The position numbers were made by a program, and so were the translations under genes. Shown here in pieces: positions 1 to 8,153 of a DNA stretch of 64,000 bases (the first letter of the stretch is position 1; each line of letters opens with the position of its first letter). The stretch spans positions 62,001 to 126,000 of the forward strand of contig NZ_VDMA02000021.1 in assembly GCF_006334915.2 (NCBI RefSeq). Direction: 5' to 3'. The notes under the pieces were generated by a model that worked only from the letters and a program-made list of their open reading frames with translations, searched no databases and was not told the origin of the DNA. Origin of the DNA: Microbispora catharanthi (GTDB lineage Bacteria; Actinomycetota; Actinomycetes; Streptosporangiales; Streptosporangiaceae).

Positions 1-655
1 CTACGTGGACCCAGTCGCGGACGTTTCCCCCGTCGCCGTAGAGCGGGACTCGGCGGCCCTCGATGAGGTTGGTGACGAACAGCGGAACGACCTTCTCGGG
101 GTATTGGTACGGCCCGTAGTTGTTGCCGCACCTGGTGATCGACACCGGGAGCCCGTGGGTGATCGCGTACGCCCTGGCCAGCATGTCGCCACCGGCCTTC
201 GCGGCCGAGTACGGCGAACGCGGGGCCGGCGGCGCGCTCTCGTCCCAGGAGCCCGCGTCGATCGAGCCGTAGACCTCGTCGGTGGACACCTGCACGACCT
301 TCCCGACGCCCGAGGTGAGGCAGGCGTCGAGGAGGGTCTGCACCCCGAGGACGTTGGTGCGGACGAAATCGGCCGCACCTTCGATCGAGCGGTCGACGTG
401 GGATTCGGCCGCGAAATTGATCACTACGTCGTGACCGGGAACCACCTCGCGGAGCAGGGCCGCGTCGCAGACGTCCCCGTGGACGAAGTCGTAACCACCC
501 TCGACGGGAGCGAGGTTGGCGAGATTACCCGCGTAGGTCAGCCGGTCCAGCACCGTGACCCGCGCTCCGGCGAAGGCGGGATATCCGCCGGTCAGCACGG
601 TCCGGACGTACTGGGAACCGATGAAACCGGCGCCACCAGTGATCAATAGCCTCAA
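1..655 (-). CDS. rmlB: dTDP-glucose 4,6-dehydratase, 3' end cut by window edge
   Basis: Makes dTDP-4-keto-6-deoxyglucose from dTDP-glucose, the second step of dTDP-L-rhamnose and related deoxysugar synthesis. Reading the minus strand from a TTG at 655 gives the NAD-binding TGGAGFIGS at the N-terminus, the core STDEVYG with the catalytic Thr-Asp-Glu, and the YSAAK pair (Tyr/Lys of the extended SDR family), followed by NNYGPYQYPEK. About 218 residues are visible; the family is about 330, so the C-terminus lies outside the window. A GGAG sits nine bases before the TTG, which supports this start. It points the same way as rmlA (2809-3873), but a plus-strand gene lies between them, so they are not one simple operon. 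Confidence 0.93.
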   Translation of the reverse strand, partial: MRLLITGGAGFIGSQYVRTVLTGGYPAFAGARVTVLDRLTYAGNLANLAPVEGGYDFVHGDVCDAALLREVVPGHDVVINFAAESHVDRSIEGAADFVRTNVLGVQTLLDACLTSGVGKVVQVSTDEVYGSIDAGSWDESAPPAPRSPYSAAKAGGDMLARAYAITHGLPVSITRCGNNYGPYQYPEKVVPLFVTNLIEGRRVPLYGDGGNVRDWVHV

Positions 656-886
656 GTCAGGAATCTCCAGATGTGGATGGTTTTGCACCTAAAAAAGCAA
701 TAGGGGAGGACCGCATCGTATTTCAGTAAGGAAACGGGCGACCTGAAGGCCGAGCCCGAGTGAGTGAAAGACGTAATTTGGCCAAATTCATGCGCACTCG
801 TCGTCTCAGGCGTCACAATAGCCCCCGGCAGTGGATCGGCAAGGACAAAATGACGAACTGAGCGCCTCGGCGCGGAGGTCGGAGAT

Positions 887-2752
887 ATGGCCCCCAACAA
901 ACACCCACGCCACGGAGCGAACCCCAGGTACGCCCGCACCTCTCGGTATCTGCCGCGCCCGCGTCCGGCGCTGCTGATCGCGACCGCGCTCGTCGCCGCC
1001 GCGATCCCGGTGGCCGCCGTCGTGACGCGGCACACCGCGAACCCGGGCCCGGTCGCCGCCCCCGAGCCGCGGGTCACGCTGCAGGCCAAGGAGGTCGGCT
1101 TCTGGTCCAGGGACGACCGGCTCAGCCCGCCCGTCCACAGGGACCGGAGCCCCGTCGAACTCGGCACCCGCTTCACCGCCGCCCAGGACGGCTGGGTGAT
1201 CGGCGTGCGCTTCTACAAGGCGCCCGGTGAGAAGGGCAGCCACACGGGCAGCCTCTGGGACTCCGCGGGGACGCGCCTCGCCACGGTGACCTTCCGTGAC
1301 GAGAGCCGCTCCGGCTGGCAGGAGGCCCGCTTCGGCAGTGCGGTGCCGGTCGTGGGCGGGAAGGTCTACACCGTCTCCTACCACAGCGAGCACGGCACGT
1401 ACGCGGGCCGGCCGTCGGCCGGGGCGCTGCGGTCGGGGCCGCTCAGCACGGCCGCCCGCCGCGTGGGGGTCTACACCTACGGCCCGAGCCGCTTCCCCCA
1501 CCGCTGGAACCCGAAGAACTACACGTACTACGTCGGCCCCATCTATCGCTGGCTGGACAGGGAGCCCGCGCCGTCCGTGCGCCCGGTGCCCTCGGCGACC
1601 CGGTCGCGCGACGTCGTCACGTACACGCCGAGGCCCTGGCCGTCGGTCTCGCGGGTCTCGCCGAACCCCTCCGGGGAGGTCACGGTCCAGCCCTCGGCGC
1701 CGCCCTCCTTCGAGCCGACGCCGGGCCCCTCCGTTCCCCCGGTCGTCGAGCCGTCCGCGGAGCCGTCGGCCGAGCCCTCCGTCGTGCCGTCCGCGCGGCC
1801 GTCCGAGGAGCCGACCACGGTCGTGAGCCCGTCCCGGGAGCCGTCTCGCACACCCGGCGGAGAGCCGACCGGCGGCCGGCCCACCCGGAGCCCGTCGCGC
1901 AGCCCCTCGATCCCGGCACAGAGCCCGGCACAGAGCCCGGCACAGAGCCCGGCGCCCCCGCCGACCGCACCCGCGGGATCCGCCTGCCCCGGCGGCTACC
2001 CGACCCCCGCGTGCACCGGCGCCCCCCGCTCGGTCAGCCCGCTGCGGAAGGCGGCGAACCTCGGCGGCAACGACTACCAGGTCACCACACCGGGGACGGT
2101 TGTCGACGGCGTGCACATCACCGGCGACCTGGTGATCAACGCCGACGGGGTCACCGTGCGCAACAGCCAGATCGACGGCACGGTCATCAACGAGCGGGGC
2201 ACCCGGCAGTACTCGTTCACGATCAGCGACTCCACCGTGGGCCCGGCGAGCGGCTGCGTCAGCACTCCGGGCGTGGGCGAGTCGCACTACACCGCCACGC
2301 GCGTGCTGGTCCGCGGGCACGGGGACGGTTTCCGGGTCTCGGGTGACGACGTCACCATCCGGGACTCCTACGTCCACCTGTGCTCGAACCCCGGCGACCA
2401 CTCCGACGGCATCCAGACGTACATGGCCGGCAAGGGGCTGGTCTTCCAGCACAACACGGTCGACCAGCGGGACGCCAGGGACATCACCGCGCCGATCTTC
2501 ATCACCGACCCGCGCGTGGTCGACGTGACGCTCACCGACAACCTCGTCATGGGCGGCACGTACAGCATCCAGGTCAAGAACGCGCACGGCAGAGTGGTTG
2601 TGCGGAACAACCGGCTCGTCAACCGCTCCTGGGTGTACGGACCGGTGGAGGCCGACTGCTCGTCGATCGACTGGTCGGGCAACACGCTCGTCACCGTCGA
2701 CGACGACTACCGCGTCACGTCCACCGTCGGGGCGCTCCCCTGCCACACCTGA
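887..2752 (+). CDS. Secreted/anchored DUF4082 and beta-helix protein
   Basis: A 621-residue surface or secreted protein of unknown role. Residues about 28-46 form one hydrophobic segment after a basic start (signal peptide or anchor). Residues about 65-225 match the DUF4082 pattern (VELGTRFTAAQDGWVIGVRF, then VYTVSYHSEHGTYA). Next comes a Pro/Ser/Glu-rich linker with PSAEPSAEPS and QSPAQSPA repeats. The last 240 residues carry short repeated strands such as GVHITGDLVI, DGVTVRNSQI and DDVTIRDSYV, typical of a right-handed parallel beta-helix. GGAGG eight bases before the ATG supports the start. It lies between rmlB and rmlA, which suggests a role at the polysaccharide-bearing surface (lyase, hydrolase or adhesin). 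No catalytic residues can be assigned. Confidence 0.85.
   Translation: MAPNKHPRHGANPRYARTSRYLPRPRPALLIATALVAAAIPVAAVVTRHTANPGPVAAPEPRVTLQAKEVGFWSRDDRLSPPVHRDRSPVELGTRFTAAQDGWVIGVRFYKAPGEKGSHTGSLWDSAGTRLATVTFRDESRSGWQEARFGSAVPVVGGKVYTVSYHSEHGTYAGRPSAGALRSGPLSTAARRVGVYTYGPSRFPHRWNPKNYTYYVGPIYRWLDREPAPSVRPVPSATRSRDVVTYTPRPWPSVSRVSPNPSGEVTVQPSAPPSFEPTPGPSVPPVVEPSAEPSAEPSVVPSARPSEEPTTVVSPSREPSRTPGGEPTGGRPTRSPSRSPSIPAQSPAQSPAQSPAPPPTAPAGSACPGGYPTPACTGAPRSVSPLRKAANLGGNDYQVTTPGTVVDGVHITGDLVINADGVTVRNSQIDGTVINERGTRQYSFTISDSTVGPASGCVSTPGVGESHYTATRVLVRGHGDGFRVSGDDVTIRDSYVHLCSNPGDHSDGIQTYMAGKGLVFQHNTVDQRDARDITAPIFITDPRVVDVTLTDNLVMGGTYSIQVKNAHGRVVVRNNRLVNRSWVYGPVEADCSSIDWSGNTLVTVDDDYRVTSTVGALPCHT
1913..1950 (+). 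repeat. Short in-frame tandem repeat in linker
   Basis: About three 12-base units (cagagcccggca) encode repeated Gln-Ser-Pro-Ala in the Pro/Ser linker of the DUF4082 protein. Slippage here would change linker length without breaking the frame. Confidence 0.7.
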
Positions 2753-2760
2753 CGGCCTGC

Positions 2761-2795
2761 GGGCGGGGAGCGCACGTCCTGGCGCGCCCCCGCCC
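2761..2795. terminator. GC-rich hairpin between convergent genes
   Basis: GGGCGGGG pairs with CCCCGCCC across a loop that contains further GCGC pairs. It lies between the end of the DUF4082 gene and the end of rmlA, which converge here, so it could stop transcription from both sides. There is no T-tract, which is usual in actinomycetes. Confidence 0.5.
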
Positions 2796-2808
2796 CCGGT
2801 GTGTCCGC

Positions 2809-3873
2809 TCATGAGATGATCTGCACCTTGCTGTGGTCGCCCAGCACGAGACGGTGGGCGCGGGGCGCGTGCGGCGCGGGGGTGACTTCGACGTCGTGCC
2901 CGATCAGCGAGGCCTCGATCCTGCGCACCCCCGTGATGGAGGCGCGCGACAGCACGATCGAGTACTCGACCTCGCTCCCCTCGATGCGGCAGTCGGCGCC
3001 GATCGAGGTGAACGGCCCGATGTAGGAGCCGCTGATGACCGTCCCCGAGCCGACCACGACCGGGCCGACGATGCGGGAGTCGCGCACCGACGCCCCGGCT
3101 TCCACCACGACCCGCCCGATGAGCTCGCAGTCCTCCACGTCGCCGTCGACCCGGGGCTCCGCCGACTCCAGCACGAGCCGGTTCACCTCGAGCATGTCGG
3201 TGACGTTCCCGGTGTCCTTCCAGTAGCCCGAGATGATCGACGGCTCCACGTCGTGGCCGGCGTCGATGAGCCACTGGATCGCGTCGGTGATCTCGAGTTC
3301 CCCCCGCCAGGACGGTTTGAGGTCCGCCACCGCCTCGTGCACCGCCGGAGTGAACAGGTAGACGCCGACCAGGGCGAGGTCGCTCTTGGGCTCGCTCGGC
3401 TTCTCCACGAGCGCGACGACCCGGCCGTCGGCGTCCAGCTCGGCGACGCCGAACTGGCGGGGGTCGGACACCTTGGTCAGCATGATCTGCGCGCTCGGCC
3501 GCCGTGTCCGGAAGCGCTCGACCAGGCTCTCGATGCCGCCCACCACGAAGTTGTCGCCGAGGTACATGACGAAGTCGTCGTCGCCGAGGTAGTCGCGGGC
3601 GATCAGCACGGCGTGCGCCAGCCCGAGCGGCGCCTCCTGCCGGAGATAGGTGGCCTGCAGGCCGAACCGGGAGCCGTCGCCCACCGCCGCCTCGATCTCG
3701 GCGTGCGTGTCGCCGACGACGATGCCGACCTCACGGATGCCGGCCGCCGCGATCGACTCCAGGCCGTAGAAGAGCACCGGCTTGTTCGCCACCGGCACCA
3801 GTTGCTTGGCCTGCGTGTACGTGATGGGCCGCAGGCGGGTTCCGGAGCCGCCGGCCAGGACGAGGGCCTTCAC
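2809..3873 (-). CDS. rmlA: Glucose-1-phosphate thymidylyltransferase, long form
   Basis: Joins dTTP and glucose-1-phosphate to give dTDP-glucose, the first step of the dTDP-deoxysugar pathway. The N-terminus has the nucleotidyltransferase signature LAGGSGTRLRPIT and Lys in QAKQLVPV; FVMYLGDN carries the metal-binding Asp, and VEKPSEPKSDLA is typical. At 354 residues it is the long form with a C-terminal left-handed beta-helix (hexad repeats from about residue 245), as in StrD/RmlA-long enzymes, not the 290-residue short form. It starts at GTG one base after the stop of the upstream sugar transferase, within GAGGTGAAG, so the two are translationally coupled. Confidence 0.93.
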   Translation of the reverse strand: MKALVLAGGSGTRLRPITYTQAKQLVPVANKPVLFYGLESIAAAGIREVGIVVGDTHAEIEAAVGDGSRFGLQATYLRQEAPLGLAHAVLIARDYLGDDDFVMYLGDNFVVGGIESLVERFRTRRPSAQIMLTKVSDPRQFGVAELDADGRVVALVEKPSEPKSDLALVGVYLFTPAVHEAVADLKPSWRGELEITDAIQWLIDAGHDVEPSIISGYWKDTGNVTDMLEVNRLVLESAEPRVDGDVEDCELIGRVVVEAGASVRDSRIVGPVVVGSGTVISGSYIGPFTSIGADCRIEGSEVEYSIVLSRASITGVRRIEASLIGHDVEVTPAPHAPRAHRLVLGDHSKVQIIS

Positions 3874-3874
3874 C

Positions 3875-5344
3875 TCAGTACGCCCCGTCGCCGCGCGTGA
3901 CCGCCGACCATGTCTTCCAGAGCACCTGCAGGTCCAGCATCAGCGACCAGTTCTCCACATAGCGCAGGTCGAGCCGGACCGACTCGTCCCAGGACAGATC
4001 GGACCTGCCGCTGACCTGCCAAAGGCCCGTCATGCCCGGCTTGACGACGAGGCGGCGGCGCACGTCCACCGCGTACTGCTCGACCTCGCACGCCAGCGGC
4101 GGGCGGGGACCGACGAGGGACATCTCCCCCCGCAGCACGTTGAGGAGCTGGGGGAGTTCGTCGAGCGAGTGACGGCGCAGGACGGCCCCCACGCGGGTGA
4201 TCCTTGGATCGTTCCTAATTTTGAACAGCACGCCGTCTGACTCGTTCTCGTCAAGCAGGACGTCGCGCAGCCTCTCGGCGTCCACGACCATCGTCCGGAA
4301 CTTGAGCATGTCGAACTCCCGCCCGTGCCGGCCGACCCTGGTCTGCCTGAAGAAGGCGGGCCCGGGGCTCGTCAGGCGGATCGCGACGGCGATGGCGAGC
4401 ATCGGCATCGCCAGGATCGCCAGCGCGACCGCCGCGACCACCTTGTCGAACGCGCTCTTCACGAGCTGGCGGGCGCCGTCGAGGTCGGGATGCCGCACGT
4501 GGAGCAGCGGCATCCCCGCGACCGGCCGCACGCTCACCCGGGGACCCGCGACATCCATGAGCGCCGGGGCGACGAACAGCTCCGCGCCCCTCGACTCGAT
4601 GCCCCACGCGAGGCGGCGCAGCGCGGCGCCGTCCAGTTCCGGACAGGCCAGGACGGCCACCGCGTCGGCGGACACCTCGTCGACGACCGCCGCCACGTCG
4701 GTGAAGTCTCCGAGCACGGGCACGTCGTCGACGTCGAGCAGCATGCCGCGGTCCTGCGGGCCCGGCAGGCACGCGGCGACGACCCGCATCCCGTGGTACG
4801 GCTGCCGCCGCAACTGCATGACCAGGTCGAGGACCGCCGCGCCGTGCCCGACCGCCACGACGCGCCGCAGGTACTCACCACGCGAGCGGGACCGGTGCAG
4901 GCGCTTGCGCATGCGGTGCCGGAAGACCAGCGTGATGCACGTCGCGAGCGGCACCATCGCCATGACGTAGCTTCTCGCGACGGTGGTCTGCGTGACGTAC
5001 GCGCCGATCGCGATGGTCGCCACCAGTCCGAAGCCGCCCTGGGTGACCGCACGGAACTCCTCCGTACCCTCCCCGTGAGCACTCCTGCGGTAGCTGCCGA
5101 CCAAGCTCATGACACCGGGCCAGAGGATGGTCAAGGTGATGCCGAAGATCAGGTCCACCACGGGTATGAACGCGCCGAGCGCGAGCCGTGTCCCCTCCAC
5201 CACGCCGAACGCGAAGATCGAACACACCAGGTCGCCGGCCATCAGCAGCCTGAAGTAGGCCGCCGTCGCCATGCTGGCGTATCTCCGCTGTTCAACGTGG
5301 GTGGTGACAGTTCGCGTCGGGGTCGACCCCAACCGCGTCTCCAT
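3875..5344 (-). CDS. Polyprenyl-phosphate sugar-1-phosphate transferase
   Basis: Membrane enzyme that starts a polysaccharide repeat unit by moving a sugar-1-phosphate from a nucleotide sugar to undecaprenyl phosphate. The 489-residue protein has four or five N-terminal membrane segments, a middle CoA-binding-like domain, then one more membrane segment (about residues 295-320) and the bacterial sugar transferase domain with FDMLKFRTM, LPQLLNVLRGEMSLVGPRP and KPGMTGLWQVSGRS. This is the WbaP/CpsE-type layout. It is the first gene of a two-gene operon with rmlA. A 585-base gene-free region lies upstream. The sugar it transfers cannot be told from sequence alone. Confidence 0.92.
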   Translation of the reverse strand: METRLGSTPTRTVTTHVEQRRYASMATAAYFRLLMAGDLVCSIFAFGVVEGTRLALGAFIPVVDLIFGITLTILWPGVMSLVGSYRRSAHGEGTEEFRAVTQGGFGLVATIAIGAYVTQTTVARSYVMAMVPLATCITLVFRHRMRKRLHRSRSRGEYLRRVVAVGHGAAVLDLVMQLRRQPYHGMRVVAACLPGPQDRGMLLDVDDVPVLGDFTDVAAVVDEVSADAVAVLACPELDGAALRRLAWGIESRGAELFVAPALMDVAGPRVSVRPVAGMPLLHVRHPDLDGARQLVKSAFDKVVAAVALAILAMPMLAIAVAIRLTSPGPAFFRQTRVGRHGREFDMLKFRTMVVDAERLRDVLLDENESDGVLFKIRNDPRITRVGAVLRRHSLDELPQLLNVLRGEMSLVGPRPPLACEVEQYAVDVRRRLVVKPGMTGLWQVSGRSDLSWDESVRLDLRYVENWSLMLDLQVLWKTWSAVTRGDGAY

Positions 5345-5929
5345 CTATCACGCCCCTAGTCGCCGGACTCTGCAGACTTGACGCCTGTTCCGCCACACAG
5401 GTTGACCTGAAGCACATACGCTTCATCGCCCGCTATCCGACTTTGATATTAAAGAGCGATCTACGCCTACGGAACGACGGCTCATGTCCACATTCGGCCG
5501 TCCTGACACTATCGAAATGGCTTGACGGAACGGTCCAATGATGCCGTCTTCGATGGGCTTAGGGAAATGTCACCCGAAGTATGCACCTCCGTAACCTGCC
5601 GAAATGCACTCCTCGCGCGGGGGATGCCACCGACCGGGGCAGCCGGGGCGAGAGTAGACGCAGGTGGAGTACGCGTGCCCGGCCATGCGAGCCTCCACGG
5701 CGCCCCTCCGAGAGCCATTGCAGGGGGCCGATACGGATCCGCCGCATGCGACGCCTCCCGGTGGGCCGGATGAGGGCCGGGGCGCCTGCCGGGGAATTTC
5801 CGTCCGTGTCGTGCGCACCGCCCGCGTCAGCCCGTAAAGCCCGGGTATCCCCCGCCAGCAGGCCGAACTAGATTCGGAGTCTTATTCGCAGGCGCTCAGG
5901 AGTGGGGCCCGGCACGGCGCTTCCGGCCT
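5345..5929. other. Gene-free upstream region of the sugar transferase
   Basis: Nothing here looks like a protein. Short open frames on both strands have no recognisable family and no good ribosome site. The part next to the sugar transferase (about 5345-5590) is visibly less GC-rich than the genes around it, with TTGAC-like hexamers near 5378 and 5411, as expected for a promoter region. No riboswitch or tRNA was recognised. Confidence 0.5.
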
Positions 5930-6331
5930 CTAGTCGTATTCGAGGTCGGGTAACGGGGACGGCGGCTCCGGGCTGCGCCACACGACGACGTAGTCCGAGC
6001 GCGCGCTCTCGACCGCGGTGCTCAGCCGGTCGAGGTCGAAGTCCGGCAGGTAGCGCAACCGGGCCAGGAAGCTCGCATCGGTCGCCGAGTGCGGGACCAC
6101 GCAGCCCTCGCCCTCACGGTCCAGCAGGACGATGAACACGTCCTCCGGCTGGCCGGGCGGATCCTGGTCACCAAGGCCGCCGACGCGGACCTCGACCACA
6201 TCCTCCCAAGCGAGGGCCTCGACGCTGCCGTCGGCGTAGTGACGTGTCACGCCTTCTTCGGTGACGTACACATAGGTGTCCGGCACTGGGTTGCCGTGCA
6301 TGGGCGCGATTGTGACGACTTGGAGCGGCAC
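5930..6331 (-). CDS. Hypothetical acidic protein
   Basis: A soluble protein of up to 133 residues with no family recognised. It has a VTEEGVTRHYADGSVEALAWEDV segment that looks like a small beta-rich (PH-like or YokE-like) fold, then an acidic C-terminus rich in Pro and Asp. No signal peptide or membrane segment. The longest frame begins at a GTG at 6331, but an ATG at 6301 (MHGNPVPD) could equally be the start; neither has a clear ribosome site. It sits alone between the polysaccharide genes and the GntR/DMT operon. Confidence 0.6.
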   Translation of the reverse strand: MPLQVVTIAPMHGNPVPDTYVYVTEEGVTRHYADGSVEALAWEDVVEVRVGGLGDQDPPGQPEDVFIVLLDREGEGCVVPHSATDASFLARLRYLPDFDLDRLSTAVESARSDYVVVWRSPEPPSPLPDLEYD

Positions 6332-6425
6332 GGTGCAAGAGAATCCGCAACCAAGGGAAACCGCGCGAGGAAATCCGCCCCCGGGAGAAAACGCGCAGGG
6401 GGAATCGCCCGGGGCTCCTCCGGGC

Positions 6426-7040
6426 TCAGGCGTGCCGCCATCGCAGGTGCTCGCGCACCGCCTGGACGGCCGCGTCCGCCGGTCCCTCGGCGATGACGCG
6501 CAGCAGCGCGGCGTGCTCGGCCGCGAGCTCGTGGGGATCCTCGTACGCGTGCCGCAGCCCGACCAGTCCGAGCCGCGTCTCGGCCGCGAGCGTGGCGTAC
6601 AGGCGCTCGAGGCGGGGGCTGCCGGCGGCGGCGACGAGCGCCTCGTGCAGCGCCATGTGCTCGGCCACCACGGCCGCCCAGGGCGCGCCCGGCGGCAGGC
6701 CGGACAGGCGGTCCAGCGCCTCCTCCGCCGCCGTCACCCGGCGCCCCGCGACGGCCTGTGCCATCAGTTCCTCCAGCGGCGCGCGCACGTACATGAGGTC
6801 GGCCAGGTCGGCGGGGGTGATCACCGGGACGTACGCGCTGCGGTTGCGCTCGCGCCGGAGCAGTCCCTCGTGGACGAGCAGCGCCAGCGCCTCACGCACC
6901 GTGGGGCGGGCCACGCCGTACCGGGCGGACAACTCCTGCTCGGGCAGCGCGGCCCCCGGCTCGATGTCCCCGGACAGCACCCGCTCGCGCAGCGCGGCGG
7001 CGAGCGCCTCGACGGTGGAGACGGGCCTCAGGGTGGTCAC
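6426..7040 (-). CDS. GntR-family regulator, FadR/FCD subfamily
   Basis: DNA-binding regulator of 204 residues. Residues about 10-75 form the GntR winged helix (SGDIEPGAALPEQELSARYG, VARPTVREALALL), and the rest is an all-alpha FCD ligand domain with the His-containing EHMALHEALV and HAALLRVI helices that usually bind a metal and a small carboxylate. It starts at GTG ten bases after the DMT transporter gene, so the two form one operon. A palindrome matching the FadR-type operator lies at the front of that operon (7985-7995), which suggests self-repression. Confidence 0.9.
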   Translation of the reverse strand: MTTLRPVSTVEALAAALRERVLSGDIEPGAALPEQELSARYGVARPTVREALALLVHEGLLRRERNRSAYVPVITPADLADLMYVRAPLEELMAQAVAGRRVTAAEEALDRLSGLPPGAPWAAVVAEHMALHEALVAAAGSPRLERLYATLAAETRLGLVGLRHAYEDPHELAAEHAALLRVIAEGPADAAVQAVREHLRWRHA

Positions 7041-7050
7041 GGGGCCGAGC

Positions 7051-7977
7051 CTACTGGCGGCTTCCCGCCGCCGCCCGTTCCGTGCCGGGTGCGACGGCCT
7101 CGGGGCCCCGCGCCCTGGCGGGCAGCGCCACCACGACCAGCCCCAGGGCGAGCAGCACCAGACCGGCCCACGAGACGGGGGACAGGTGCTCGCGCAGCGC
7201 CACGACGCCCAGCACGGCCGCGACGGCCGGTTCGGCCAGCGCGAGCGTGGCCGCCGTGGCGACGGGGGTCGTGCGCAGTCCCCGGCCGTACAGGAGATAG
7301 GCCAGCCCCGTGGTGGCGCAGCCGAGGTAGAGCGCGGTCAGCAGGCCGCCCGGGCGCGCGAGCCAGGCCGGCCCGGTCAGGGCGAGGACCGGCAGCATGA
7401 GCACGGCCGCGCCGCCGAACAGAACGCCCATGACGATTCCCGACTCCATGCCCCTGCCGATTGCCCGGGCCGCCACGACCGCGTAGAAGGCGTACAGGAG
7501 CCCGCCGAGGAGGGCGAGCGCGACGCCGCCCGCGTCCGCACCGCCCGTTCCTTCTCCCCCGCCGGTGACGAGCACCGCGCATCCGGCGACGGCGGCGGCC
7601 GTGGCGAGCGCCCAGCGCCCGCTCGGCCGCTCGTGTCCGACGATCCAGGACAGGAGCCCGGTGAAGACCGGGCCGCTGCCGATGGCCACCACCGTGCCGA
7701 TCGCCACGCCCGTCCTGCCGACCGCGGCGAAGAAGCACAGCTGGTAGGCCGCGACCGCGGCGGCTCCCAGGACCAGCGGCCAGCGCGTCTGAACGTTCCC
7801 GCTGGGAGTACGGCGGTGCGTGACCAGCGCCAACGCGCCCAGCAGGGCCCCGCCGAGCACGAGGCGGGCCGCGGCCAGCGAGACGGAGCCGGCGGAGGCG
7901 AGGGTGCCGACGGTGCCCGCGGTGCCCCACAGGACGGCCGCCGCGACCACCGCGAGCGGGCCCGATCTGGAGTTCAT
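7051..7977 (-). CDS. EamA/DMT-family drug or metabolite exporter
   Basis: About 308 residues with ten hydrophobic segments in two EamA repeats (first starting VVAAAVLWGTAGTVGTL, second ALLGGLLYAFYAVVAA). Such 10-TMS DMT carriers export metabolites or amino acids across the cytoplasmic membrane; the substrate is unknown. I chose the ATG at 7977. A TTG at 7995 is also in frame, but it lies inside the GntR-type operator palindrome and would add only six residues. Neither start has a strong ribosome site. It is co-transcribed with the GntR gene downstream, so transport is probably induced by the ligand of that regulator. Confidence 0.88.
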   Translation of the reverse strand: MNSRSGPLAVVAAAVLWGTAGTVGTLASAGSVSLAAARLVLGGALLGALALVTHRRTPSGNVQTRWPLVLGAAAVAAYQLCFFAAVGRTGVAIGTVVAIGSGPVFTGLLSWIVGHERPSGRWALATAAAVAGCAVLVTGGGEGTGGADAGGVALALLGGLLYAFYAVVAARAIGRGMESGIVMGVLFGGAAVLMLPVLALTGPAWLARPGGLLTALYLGCATTGLAYLLYGRGLRTTPVATAATLALAEPAVAAVLGVVALREHLSPVSWAGLVLLALGLVVVALPARARGPEAVAPGTERAAAGSRQ

Positions 7978-7984
7978 GGAAGGA

Positions 7985-7995
7985 TTGTCTGACAA
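7985..7995. promoter_or_regulatory. Putative GntR/FadR-type operator
   Basis: The sequence TTGTCTGACAA is a perfect palindrome around a central T and fits the TNGTNNNACNA pattern known for FadR-subfamily GntR proteins. It lies just before the exporter ATG, so binding there would block the operon that also encodes the GntR protein. Confidence 0.55.
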
Positions 7996-8153
7996 CTAGA
8001 CAGCAATCAGCAAGAGCTTTCCTCCGTAACGTCGAGACTGTCCTGATATGGGGCTGTGGCCCAAGTCGTTAGGAACGATCCCTGGTAACGGAGGCTCACG
8101 GATTGCTAGGGTTTCGCCACTGTTAACACATGTGTAACCGACGGGCAGGTCTG

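Noticed and set aside
806-3274. Very long minus-strand frame across the DUF4082 gene
   Set aside because: Low-complexity Arg/Gly/Ala translation with no domain; it overlaps two well-supported genes (DUF4082 protein and rmlA) in other frames.
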